This document shows, piece by piece, positions 41,995 through 64,000 of a stretch of DNA of 64,000 bases (positions are counted from its first letter, which is position 1; each line of letters starts with the position of its first letter). Under the pieces are notes generated by a model. That model had not been told where the DNA came from and ran no database searches. It saw only the letters and a program-made list of their open reading frames with translations. Made by a program: the position numbers and the translations under genes. The stretch comes from Echeneis naucrates (lineage: Eukaryota; Chordata; Actinopteri; Carangiformes; Echeneidae): NCBI RefSeq assembly GCF_900963305.1, contig NC_042518.1, positions 10,113,486 to 10,177,485 of the forward strand. The letters are read 5' to 3'.

Positions 41995-43983
41995 ATGGCG
42001 GGCAGAAGAGTTGTGGTCTTCCCTTCCTCAGCGGAGCTCGGTCCTGTGCTGGGCCATCTGGTGACGTCTCGGGCTGAGAAGGCCATCTCCTCTCATGGCA
42101 GGTTCACCTTGGGGCTCTCTGGAGGAAGCCTTGTGTCCATGCTCAGCAAAGAGCTGCTCGCCATGCCTGAGCTGGACTGCAGCAAGTGGTTGGTGGGTTT
42201 CTGTGATGAGCGACTAGTTTCCTTCGACGATCCAGAGAGCACCTATGGGCTGTACAAGGTATCTGTTGTTTGCTATGATTGTGAGTACATTTATTTGAGT
42301 TGCTCTGCCACGTCAGGGTGAAATTAAAATTCTTTGATTGTTCTACAGCGTCAGTTGTTCTCCAAGGTCAACATCCCCGATAGTGGAATCTTAACCATTG
42401 ATTCCTCTTTGCCAGTCACTGAGTGTGCTGAGGATTACACCCGCAAGCTGAAGGAGGTAGGTGTATTTCTTTTACATAAAGAGCACAGTGAGAAAGCTGT
42501 CTCGCATGAACACTTGCACACTGTTTTTCAAGGCATCTGGCTGTTGGACTGTTCTAAGCCTCTTGGTGAATTTGCCACAGCTCTGTCTCCTTATGTAATC
42601 CTAGACTGACTCCCTGAGGTTGAGATCAGAGCTCTGTGGGGACCATACCATCTACTGCAAGACTTCTTGTTCCTCTTATGGTTCAAGATAGCTCTTTATG
42701 ACTCTGGCTGTTTGTTTGGGGCTGTTGTCATGCTGATATGTACTGCATGGTTAAAAAAAGTTTCACTTTTGCACAGCACTATATGTTTATTTATCTTAAA
42801 CATTATAATCATAAATTAAAGGCATGTCTTCTCAGGCTTTAAATATTTTGCAGAAGAAAGTTGAAGGAATTGTTTTTTTTTGTTTTCTCAAACACACAGG
42901 TCTTCCCAAATGATGACTTCCCTGTGTTTGACTTATTACTGCTGGGTATGGGGCCTGATGGACACACCTGTTCCCTTTTCCCAGACCACCCTCTCCTGGA
43001 GGTGAGGCCTGTAGTCCAGTCCAGCTTTATTTATAGAGCACTTTAAAAAAACACAAGGGACAAAAGTGCCTTCGGTCTTTAGATATATACCTTTGAGCAG
43101 TGGTCTCCAGCTCCAGTCCTGGAGAGCCACTGTCCTGCATGTTTTAGATGATTCCTGCTCCAACACACCTGATTGAAATGATCAGCTCATCATCAAGTTC
43201 TGCTGAGGTCTGAGGAGACACTAATTTGAATCAAGTGGTTTGGAGCAGGAAACATCTAAAACATGCAGGACAGTAGCTCTCCAGGATTGGAGTTGGAAAC
43301 CTCTGGCTTAGAAAATCTCTCATATATATGCACAGATCTTGATATTTCGGTTCTATGGATATTATGGTTCTCTCAATGGCACTTTTTAGGGATTTTGCAC
43401 ACTAAAAATGATTGATTTGAGTTTGGATGTACTCTATATTAAGGAAACCAAGAAGATTGTGGCCCCCATCAGTGACTCTCCAAAACCACCACCACAGCGT
43501 GTAACGATGACTTTGCCGGTGGTTAATTCTGCACGTTGTGTAGCTTTCATATCAACAGGAGGGAGCAAAGCACCTGTTTTGAAGGTAACATAGAATTATT
43601 AAGTTGTTGAACATACAAAACTCAAATTCTGAATTTTATAATAAATTTAGACTAGATTAAGTTCCATTAAATACAAGGTAGAAATAAAATGGAACACAAG
43701 TGCATAAAAAAATTAATAGATCAGTTTCTGCAGATTGAGTTTTATGGATCACTCTGGGACTGGACTCCACTGGCCCAGGAGAGATAAAACATTAACTTCA
43801 CTGGTGTATTCAATCACGGTGACCGCTTTCTTGCAGGAAGTGCTGGAGGGTAGAGAGGGTCCAGCGTTTCCAGCAGCCCGTGTTGTCCCGACTAACGGCG
43901 AGCTGTTCTGGCTTGTTGATGACCCCGCAGCTGCCTCCTTAACAATCCAGGTCGAGAGGCTGGGCTCAGGGGCAAAACTGTAG
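41995..43983 (+). CDS. pgls: 6-phosphogluconolactonase
   Basis: Cytosolic enzyme of the oxidative pentose phosphate pathway. It hydrolyses 6-phosphogluconolactone to 6-phosphogluconate after glucose-6-phosphate dehydrogenase. Five exons (41995-42258, 42349-42456, 42900-43001, 43444-43584 and 43837-43983) give about 253 aa; human PGLS is 258. Diagnostic motifs are LGLSGGS near the N-terminus, FCDERLV, and [20 protein letters not shown] in exon 3, where the family's catalytic histidine lies. The protein begins [12 protein letters not shown]. Introns 2 and 3 carry transposon debris, but the exons are intact. Its position next to colgalt1, with slc27a1 nearby, matches human 19p13.11. Confidence 0.96.
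42600..42746 (-). mobile_element. Tc1/mariner transposase fragment
   Basis: Read on the minus strand, the stretch translates to a decayed piece of Tc1-like transposase: [19 protein letters not shown], a stop, EEQEVLQ, a stop, then [16 protein letters not shown]. These match the family's conserved DNDPKHTA and WPPQSPDLNPIE blocks, which hold the second aspartate and the final acidic residue of the DDE triad. With two internal stops and no terminal repeats recognised, it is dead. It lies in intron 2 of pgls, opposite to the gene. Confidence 0.8.
43010..43075 (+). repeat. Fragment of a common fish interspersed repeat
   Basis: The block CCAGTCCAGCTTTATTTATAGAGCACTTTAAAAA matches, from memory, a short repeat common in fish introns. 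It abuts pgls exon 3 and directly precedes the hAT-like element. Its class is not certain. Confidence 0.45.
43098..43305. mobile_element. hAT-like nonautonomous element (MITE)
   Basis: About 208 bases long, the element begins CAGTGGTCTCCAGCTCCAG and its far end is the imperfect reverse complement. Inverted repeats of roughly 80 bases share CCTGGAGAGC, ACTGTCCTGCATGTTTTAGATG and TTCCTGCTCCAA blocks. The CAG start and 8-base flanks that agree at 5 of 8 positions (43090-43097 and 43306-43313) fit the hAT superfamily. No protein is encoded. It lies in intron 3 of pgls. Confidence 0.7.
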
Positions 43984-44802
43984 GGCTTTTTTTCCTCCTC
44001 TCAACACTCGTGTGAAGAACTAATGAAGAGACAGGAAAATAGTGCAGAACATTCCTATTGTCATATGAAAGTGTAATTGGTTTACACAGTTGAGATAGTA
44101 ACATAGATGCTGCAGTGTGTTTGCAGTTTAGCTTTATTGGGATGATGTTTAAAGTCCCTCTCCACAATGTTTTTACTAATTGTTACTTCAGTTGGATGTT
44201 TGCATGCTCATGCAGAATAATGGGTGTCTGTGCAACATGCTCCAGTGATGTTGAAACAACTGCAAAGTGGAAGGCAGTCAAACTTAAAAATAAGTTGGGT
44301 ATTTTTACAGTGAAAAACCATAATAAGGTAAAAGTTGTTTTCTTTCTTTTTCAATCCACGTGGAGTACTTCTCATTGTCTTTGAATATGGGATATGGGTG
44401 GACCATTTTTTTTTTTTTTGGAGGGGACTGAACATCTGGGAAACCCGATCTTCACAAAACTGACCTGCGTTACGTTCACAGCCTTTGGAAACTATAAAAC
44501 CATCTTATTTGTCAGCGAAAATCAGCACTTAATTGAAACTTGGGTTTATGTTGACTCCTCGTCATCCCCATGTTCGCCAGCAACTAAAATAAATAAATCA
44601 GATGTCAACGAAACACTCCCCCTCTGTCGTTACTACCCGCCCGTCCCCTTTAAGATCGTCCTTCCCCTTTAAAGCTCAACTTCTCCGTGTAGTCTCATCA
44701 GGAGCAGCTTTCCTGTCATGACCGCGAAAAGTGAAGAGGAGACTCTCCGGTAGTGTCACATTAGTTTTTATTATTCGAAACACTCGTTTATTTACTGTGC
44801 CG

Positions 44803-46057
44803 ATGGGGCGGGCAGAGCTGGCCTGGCTCCCCGGCGCGCTGCTGCCCCTGCTGCTGACCTGCTGCAGCCCTGCCCGGGGATACTTCGCGGAGGAGCGCTG
44901 GAGCCCGGAGTCCCCGCTGCTGGCTCCCCGGCTGCTGCTGGCCCTGATCTGCAGAAACTCCGAGCACTCTCTGCCCTATTTCCTCGGCACGATTGAACGC
45001 CTCAACTATCCCAAGGACCGCATGGCTCTGTGGTAAGTTTGTACAAAGAAACGCTCCTTGTCTCCGCCTGAGGAGCAAAGCCGAGTCATTTTCTGGAGTC
45101 TGCGTCGCTGATTGCACAGGGCAGCTGGGGGGAGGTGGGGGGAGGCGGGGCGGACCCTCAGAGAATGACCGAACATTAATTACAACAGTGGGGACGTTGT
45201 GCTGCTCATCTGAAGGAAAAAGAAAAGGAGCAGTGTTACAGTTCAGACTGACAGCAGCCTCACTGTGTGTCGGACAGAGGTGAACACATCTGGACACCGC
45301 TCCTCATCTGAAGAGGCACGCATCGATCTGTATACGTGGAGGGGAGGGGACCGACCCATTTGGCCACGAGGGGAGCTCTATGTTTTATCATATACTTGTG
45401 TGTGTGTGTGTGTGTGTCTCTCCACCAACACACACACATCTCCCCCACCTCATATCATCTCCTCATTACCAGGGTTTACGATCTGATATGATTAACTGAA
45501 TGTGACCAGCTTCTTTCCTACAATGTAATGGCCAGATTTGAATACTTTGTCCACATGCCAAGTTATAATGGGTCACCATGGCTCAGTAGTCTTGTGATAT
45601 GGCCTGCAGTTCTCCAGGCCCAACATGGTCGCATGGTTCCCAAAGCTCAACCTTCCAAAACAATTATCAAATAGTCTTGCAAACTGATGTTATGGGCAGT
45701 GTTAACAGCTGTCTACCTTCCTCAAAAATGAAAGGGAGGTGTTCGTCATTTAATAACCGAACAACATGCTCCGACAGCCCACTCGTGCTTTTTTCCCCCT
45801 CTGAGCTCTGAGGCCTCCAGGTAGTCATGGAAACAACTGAAAGAGCTGCACCTTTCATTCACTAACATGAACAGTTTTCACTCATTAAGTGGCATAATGT
45901 GGGTGAGAGAGTTCATTTCTTCTCTCTTTTTTTTTTTTTTTTGGTGGTTAAATGCTTGTTTGAATATGCTTCAGTGAGGGGCTGTTGTGTTTCTGCAGCC
46001 CAGTGAGCCACAAATTGAAAATGCAACTATCTGTGATGTAAACACTACATGCTCTGA

Positions 46058-46130
<73 letters not shown>

Positions 46131-49100
46131 GCCTCTTACAGCTGCTTGCATTCAGGCCAAAGCCTCAAAATCTGAATCAGCTAGACTGTGATTTAAAACT
46201 TTGATGTCTGCAATTAGCCCATTTCTTCTTCACCAAAGCAAAGATAGACCAGATTTAAGGAAAACATTAAACGTTGAAGTATCTTTGGAGCAAGTACTGT
46301 ATGATTCCAGCTGAACCTGAGTCCGTGCAGTTCAGTTTGTGGATTTAGACAGCTGCAAGGAGCATGATGTTCTCACACATCCATGTGGAACCTCTTGCGT
46401 GGTTAAAGGAGGAAAGTATGTCAGGTCTCACACATGGCTTCATCCAGCTTCAATAATTTCCTTTTGTTACAATCTACTGCAGATGAAGGTTTTACTTCTG
46501 CAATTAAGTTTCAGTTTTTATTTCCTTCATGTAAGATTCCTCAAAATATGATGAACTGCACAAAAAATTGTTGTATAGTCTTGTCCTGTTGTGGCAGTGT
46601 ATCTTTATCACTTGTGTCAGTTCCCATAGCTGCAGACAATAAGGGTTATACAACTTAACACAAAGCTATTGTCATTTGAGTCTTGGTATCACCTTTCCAC
46701 TCTTTGTCTCTACAGCAGCAATGCCACATTCAGTCAGTGTCACAGTTTTACTTTCCTTGACCGTAGTTGTTGATTATGTTCACTCCCTCTGATGTCCAGT
46801 GCACTTAATTCTAATTACTTACATTTGCTGTGTATTGACAGGGTAGCAACCGATCATAACAAGGACAACACCACAGCCATTCTGCGTGACTGGCTCGTCA
46901 ATGTGCAGAACCTTTACCACAATGTAGAATGGAGGCCTAAAGAAGAACCCTGGTTGGTAATTTAAAGAGGATTGTGGTGCTGAAAAGGTTCATAATGCCA
47001 ATTAAAGCAGTTAAAGTGTGCAACTCTCTCCTGCAGGCGTTATGCTGACGAAGAAGGTCCCAAGCACTGGACCGACCCCCGTTACGAACACGTTATGAAG
47101 CTTCGGCAAGTGGCCCTGGAGACAGCTCGTGAGATGTGGGCGGACTACTTCATGGTAGGCCAACAAAACTGCTCTTTACAGGCACAAAAAGCACAGTAAA
47201 AACTTTGCTATTTTCAGAACGGAGCCTGTGCTTCGACCCAGACTGTCTTTATTGTTCAATAGCAGCAGAAGGATAAGTACAGACTTAAGTCCGAGGCGCC
47301 GTCACATTTGTAATTTAAGCAGCTGGAATGGTGTCGAAAATTTACCCACTTATGTTTTTCTGCCTGTTATGGTTAAAGTGCGTCTGGTCTGGCACAGCTG
47401 GATCCATAAACTAAGGAAAAAATTGACTCAACGTGAACTGTATTTTAAAATGCAGAACTGTTTCTCTTTTCATATTCCCCAGCCCAACCCATTTCGAGTT
47501 TCAGTGGGGTATAATTTTGAAGCAAAGTGCATCCAGAGTTGCAATAATTTTGCTGTGCTTTTTTCTTTTTTTTTTTTTGTCAACTCTCATAATCTTTTCC
47601 CTTTTTTTTTTTTTATTTTTGTTTCTGTCTGAATTTAAACTTAATAACCTGTAACGTTTCCTCGGTCTACATTACACTTTTTACAGTTCACCTTCTTTTC
47701 TTTGCCTAGCTGGTGGACTGTGATAACCTCCTCACCAATCCCAATGTGCTCTGGAAGCTCATGAAGGAGAATAAAACCATTATCGCACCAATGCTTGAAT
47801 CCCGTGCTACCTATTCTAACTTCTGGTGTGGAATGACCTCGCAGGTACCTTGCTGATGACAGGGTGTAAACAATTCTTAATGTCACATATTTCCCAAAAC
47901 AGCTTGGCTGCTTTAATGACTGCTATCAGGTTCTCAAGTTGAACTCAACTGCTCATCAACTCTGCCTCTACAGGGATACTACAAGCGCACCCCTGCCTAC
48001 ATACCCATAAGGAAGCAGGTGCGTAAGGGCTGCTTTGCTGTACCCATGGTCCACTCCACCTTCCTAATAGACCTCAGGAAAGAGGCATCCAGGCAGCTGG
48101 CTTTTCACCCGCCACACCCAGACTATAGCTGGGCCTTTGATGATATCATTGTGTTTGCCTTCTCTGCTCGGATGGCAGGTATTATACCGTTCAGTGCGTA
48201 AATCGAAACTTTTCCAAACCTTTTCACCTAAAATATTTCGAATATATTTCCATCTACTTTTCTTTACAGAAGTGCAAATGTTTGTATGCAACAAGGAGAC
48301 CTATGGTTACTTTCCTGTGCCCCTTCGATCCCATAATACTTTGGAAGATGAAGCAGACAGTTTCTTGCACTGCCTGTTAGAGGTTAATGGTGAGTATCTT
48401 ACATTCAGACTGAGGGCTTTACTCCTGATCCACCCGCCTTTTTTCCACCAGCTTTAGTTCTATATTCTACCTTCTATTCTTTCACCTGATGATAACTTTC
48501 AGCTTAGGTTTCTATGTAACATTTATACCATTTCTGCATCCATCTTCCCTCTTACTGTGTAGTGCGAAATTCCCCAGTGATGCCCTCCAAATACATACCT
48601 GTCCCTAGAAAACACCCTGACAAAATGGGCTTTGATGAGGTGAGTCAAGAGTGATGTGAAGATGGAATCTGCAAAAATGGCCCCCTGTCCACTTCTGTGC
48701 TAAATGCTTCCCCCTGCTGTTTGAAGTCTGCCATGTCCCTGATTGGTTCTGCTGTTGACCTATTTGCAGGTATTTATGATAAATTTAGAGAGGCGGACAG
48801 ACCGCAGAGACCGCATGCTGAGGACTTTGTACCAGCAGGAAATCAACTGTAAAGTCGTTGCAGCTGTAGATGGAAAGTAAGTTCACTATGCTAAATGAAT
48901 ACTTGATGCATATTCAGTACTCGGTTATCACACATGCATCTGCCCATTGACATTTCTTGTTTTCTGACTTTTTTTTCTCCATCACGCTTTCAGAGCGATG
49001 AATATCAGTGAAATTCATGCACTGGGCATCCACATGCTCCCTGGATACAGCGACCCCTATCATGGTCGTCCACTCACTAAAGGGGAGCTTGGGTGCTTCC

Positions 49101-50012
49101 TTTCCCACCATAAAATCTGGAAAGAGGTAAACATTGGCCTAGCATGCAAACATTTGGGAAGCGGAAAGATAAGCGGCTAACTGACAAACTATGTTTGACC
49201 TCAGATCGTGGAGCGACAATTGCACACCTCATTGGTGATTGAAGACGACCTGCGTTTTGAGGTCTTCTTCAAACGTCGCCTGATGAACTTGATAAGTGAG
49301 GTGGAGGATGAAAGACTAGAGTGGGATCTGATGTGAGTTTGTTCTTCTTTCACAATCGGTAACTGGGATTCCATAAGTTTGCTTTTGCTTCTTATTTAAG
49401 CTTTTGTGTTTCTTTCAAATAGTTACATTGGTCGGAAGAGAATGCAGGTGGATCACCCAGAGAAAGCAGTGCCTAATATACACAATTTGGTGGAAGCGGA
49501 CTATTCATACTGGACACTAGGTTATATGATATCACTACAAGGTGCAGAGAAGCTTCTGAAAGCAGAACCACTAAAGAGGATTTTGCCAGTGGATGAGTTT
49601 CTTCCTATTATGTACAATAAGCATCCTGTGTAAGTGTTTTTCAACCCAAATTACAAGTGCACATGCTTGATTATATAAATCTGCTGAAGAGATTTCCTTA
49701 TTTGGTCTGACTTGGTTCTTCTGTATATTCATTTCCCTCCACAGGTCTGATTATATGGAGCAGTTTGAAAGCAGGGACCTGAAAGCATTTTCCGCAGAGC
49801 CTCTTCTGGTATATCCAACACACTACACAGGCGACCCAGGCTACATCAGCGACACCGAGACCTCCACAGTTTGGGACAATGACAAGGTCCGTACAGACTG
49901 GGACAGAGCGCGCTCAGGAAAAACTCAGGAACAGGCTGAGATCAGCACCAATGCCCAGAACTCAGATGTGCGGCAATCTGCTTTGGACAGCACTGCACGG
50001 GACGAACTATGA
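44803..50012 (+). CDS. colgalt1: Procollagen galactosyltransferase 1
   Basis: Lumenal ER enzyme that adds galactose to hydroxylysine in collagen (GLT25 family). Twelve exons give about 612 aa (human COLGALT1 is 622): 44803-45032, 46842-46952, 47037-47154, 47710-47844, 47974-48178, 48270-48389, 48563-48639, 48770-48876, 48994-49126, 49205-49332, 49423-49629 and 49745-50012. A leucine-rich signal peptide ends around the ARG-Y junction. The N-terminal glycosyltransferase half has [20 protein letters not shown] and LVDCDNLL. The C-terminal half begins [16 protein letters not shown] and has VIEDDLRFE, a likely metal or sugar-nucleotide site. The protein ends in RDEL, an ER-retention signal as in the human protein. 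The start is chosen because it gives the signal peptide. Confidence 0.96.
46060..46130. repeat. (CT)n microsatellite
   Basis: A perfect CT run of about 70 bases in intron 1 of colgalt1. The open frames through it encode only Ser-Leu or Arg-Glu repeats. Confidence 0.97.
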
Positions 50013-52385
50013 GAGGAACCAAATGGGAGCCCTGAGAAATTCAGAGGTGCACATATCAAACTACCGTAAATTTTAATCATGTTTCATCTTTGGTACTTAA
50101 GTTTGCATTCAAGCAGGGATGTGACATCAATGTTAGTAGGAAGATTTCACCCACCCACATGTGTCAAGTGAGAAGGGATCAGTTTTTTGATTATGTTTTC
50201 TATCAGGTTGTAGTTTTTACTTTAGAAAGGTTCTAGACTTGCCATTTGGAATGGCATTTGCAGTACCCAGCTTCTCTCTGTCATACAGAAATTTACCTAT
50301 ATAAATATATATATATATATTAGGAAAGAATGCAATTGGACTGTTAGATTTTAGCCACTGGACAATTAACTTTGTCCAATTTTGACATTACACTGTGAAA
50401 TTCTTTTTTTTTTTTTTTTATACATTTCTTAATTGGGAATTAAGCAAGAAAAATCAAGATTTAACTTAAGCCTTGAATCAGTGACCGTTATTCTGAATTC
50501 AATGATTTCTGCTGTCACAAGGAGAAATATCTGCATGTTTTTTTTTAGTTTTGATCTTTAGTATCTTCTCCTTATACATTTCGTATTTCTGGGTTTTGAA
50601 TGATCACTAGCCACCACTTCAGACGCTGTCATAAGAGCTTCACGATCACCAAACAAAACTACGCATGAACAATCGCCGCCAATCCACAATATATATAAAT
50701 GCTGTGATGTACGTGCCAACACAAGGGCATTATTTCTGTGTCACATGTCACTTTTGTCTCATTTGTTTGCCGGCTAATGTAACCAAAAGGCTGTTAACAT
50801 GGTAATAAGCGGGACAAACCACTGTACACGCCTCAAACTTGATATTTGGGAGGGGCATGGCGCTTATGCCCAACCATAGGCACAGATCAGTCTCTCCACC
50901 TTATAATAATCCTCAGCTATATCTGAATTTTAGGATTTTTGTGTGTTCAAGACTTGATGAAAAGTTGGGATCATCTTGCTTTTACATATTTATTTCGTCA
51001 TGGTTTCTCCACTCCGTGGCTCCTGACAAGTTTTCCTCTAAGGTACCGATGGGAGATGTTCACCCCCTGATTTGCGCCAATATGTTAATGGTGAATTGTG
51101 CCAACAAAGAATAAAATCTTTTATTTTTAAAGAGAAGTTGAACTTGAATGCTTTTGTTGTTACAAGATGTGCAGTGCCAGTCATAGGTTTGGACACACTT
51201 TCCTTTTCCTTTTTGTGAAAGTGTGTCCAGACCTTTGATTGATACTGTTTGTTACCATGGCGGCCCTAACATATTCTCTGCTGGTTGTGTCATTAAACTC
51301 GATGTACACAGTCGTTAAATAGCATGAACATACAGAGAGCAAGTGATGTCCCTTCTCTGTGCAAAGACAGCATGCTTAAAGGGTTTAAGACTAATATCAG
51401 TGTGTCATTGTGTGTTAACTGGCTTTGTTATAGGACTATATAGTGAGGCCTCTATAAAACCTTGTGCACACTGTGAGCCGTGGCTGTGTACAACCAGGTA
51501 ATACATTTATACATAATTGCTGTTTAGCCTATTCTCACATGTGATTGTGATTGATAACCAAGTGGTAGTGTGTTCTACTCGCTCTCTATTTTAACTGGTA
51601 ACAGCCAAGTTGTTAAATAATACCAGTTGGAGAACATTTATTTATGTCAGGGTTTTCCGTGTTTAGAAAACTACGCTCTAAGAGCTCTCCCTTTGCTCTC
51701 ATGGGGCCATTAGACACAAACAAAAGGGTCTTAGGATGGTCAAATGAAGATAAATGGACATAGTTTTAATTTCACACTTAAGTCATTCTGTTTTTAATCT
51801 AATCTATTCAAATATTTTCTGCAAGTAAGTATGCAGGCTGATGAAAGAAGAGCAAATGAGTATCAACTCATTTATTTAGTACGTAAATAATTTGTAGAAT
51901 GATTCATATTAATGTTAAGGATAAGCTCCTCTTGTTACATCATGAGTGGTTAATACCAACAGTTTGTTTAAATGTGCGTACAAACTGTTTACGCTGTTAC
52001 CCACAACAAGGTAAGAAACTTTTTTTTTTTTTTTTTTTCCCTCCAAACCAAGACAAGACTAACTAAAAAAGGTGGCAACTTCTGCTGTGCTTAGTGTGAC
52101 ATTGTAGGTGGGGCCTGTAGAGACGGGGACATATACTTCCTCTTCCCGTGCTGGTGAAAATGTTGGCCAACCTCCACTGCAACAGAGGAAGATCATTTGT
52201 GCGAGCACAAACGGCAGAAGGCTCACTGCATGCTAGGAAATTTACCATCAGTGTGTCAGTGCATGTTCACGCTGCAGAGCAGATTTCCTGCCACCTCAAC
52301 TACACGGTTTCTTATTGTGCTGTGTAGTGTGACCTTCAGGGCAGATGTGTGAGTGGTGTTGGTAAGAGTCTTGTTTAGTGCAGAA
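50013..52385. other. colgalt1 3' UTR, intergenic DNA and gmip 5' region
   Basis: No gene was found. An AATAAA at 51110-51115 may end colgalt1. Poly-T tracts lie at about 50404-50419 and 52021-52038. The final 150 bases before 52386 are presumably gmip promoter and 5' UTR, without a strong CpG signal. Confidence 0.5.
51176..51247. mobile_element. Small foldback element (MITE-like)
   Basis: The 72-base stretch is a near-perfect hairpin: AGGTTTGGACACACTTTC on the left pairs with GAAAGTGTGTCCAGACCTTTG on the right across a short pyrimidine loop. The 'TTTGGACACAC' terminus resembles ends of Tc1/mariner-type elements common in fish. It codes for nothing. Confidence 0.55.
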
Positions 52386-63685
<11,300 letters not shown>

Positions 63686-64000
63686 GGAAAGATGGAAATC
63701 AGTGGAGCACATTCACAGGGACATGGCAGATCCCACAGTTATTCAATCATTTCTACCACTATCAACATTCGTGTGGCTATCCAGAAAAAAGAATCCCCTA
63801 GTTTACACACAAATATGACCCTTTTAACACAACAGGAATGAAACCCAGTTGATGCTTACCAGGATCCCACGACCTTATTTACCACTAATACTAAGATTTT
63901 GATCTGCTGGCCATCTAGGTTTCTAATGTCCACATGGACAAGAGAGGTTTGCGCATTTGATTGTAAGTTTTGAGACTAAGAAGTGTATGAAGTACGTCAT

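Noticed and set aside
45948-46175. Open frames rich in Arg-Glu or Ser-Leu
   Set aside because: They result from the CT microsatellite in a colgalt1 intron.

Overview
The window is nuclear DNA from a vertebrate, almost certainly a teleost fish. It shows multi-exon genes with short GT-AG introns, many microsatellites, and interspersed repeats of kinds common in fish genomes. Gene order suggests a percomorph-like ray-finned fish, but I cannot name the species. I assembled gene models by joining exons by hand and checking that splice phases agree. Each multi-exon model below closes in frame from start to stop.

Layout. 1-6.5 kb: AT-rich intergenic DNA with one fish repeat and a weak minus-strand exon candidate at the left edge. 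6.5-13.4 kb (+): an adhesion GPCR of the CD97/EMR (ADGRE) type with EGF repeats, a GPS cleavage motif and seven membrane segments. 13.4-18 kb: mostly empty, with a possible remnant of a small multi-pass membrane protein near 17 kb. 18-22.9 kb (+): slc27a1 (FATP1). 24.0-26.6 kb (-): a six-exon TRIM35-like ubiquitin ligase. 26.6-30.3 kb: intergenic. 30.3-32.7 kb (-): a complete single-exon vac14. 33.1-41.2 kb: three related C2H2 zinc-finger genes (one +, two -). 42.0-44.0 kb (+): pgls. 44.8-50.0 kb (+): colgalt1. 52.4-63.7 kb (+): gmip, a Rho GTPase-activating protein.

Context. In human, SLC27A1, PGLS and COLGALT1 lie close together on 19p13.11, GMIP lies further along the same band, and the CD97/EMR2/EMR3 genes lie in nearby 19p13.12. 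The window therefore preserves an old vertebrate neighbourhood. VAC14 is foreign to it (human 16q22), and its 790-codon frame has no introns here, whereas the mammalian gene has many. The most economical reading is that vac14 is a functional retrogene that settled here, head to head with a zinc-finger gene across a promoter of about 350 bp. This is the most interesting item in the window. The zinc-finger trio, which shares an N-terminal module and a four-exon plan, also appears to be a later insertion or expansion between slc27a1 and pgls.

The genes do not form one pathway. They cover cell adhesion signalling, fatty-acid uptake, ubiquitination, PI(3,5)P2 synthesis, transcriptional regulation, the pentose phosphate pathway, collagen glycosylation and RhoA control. 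No CRISPR array, tRNA, rRNA or endogenous retrovirus was recognised.
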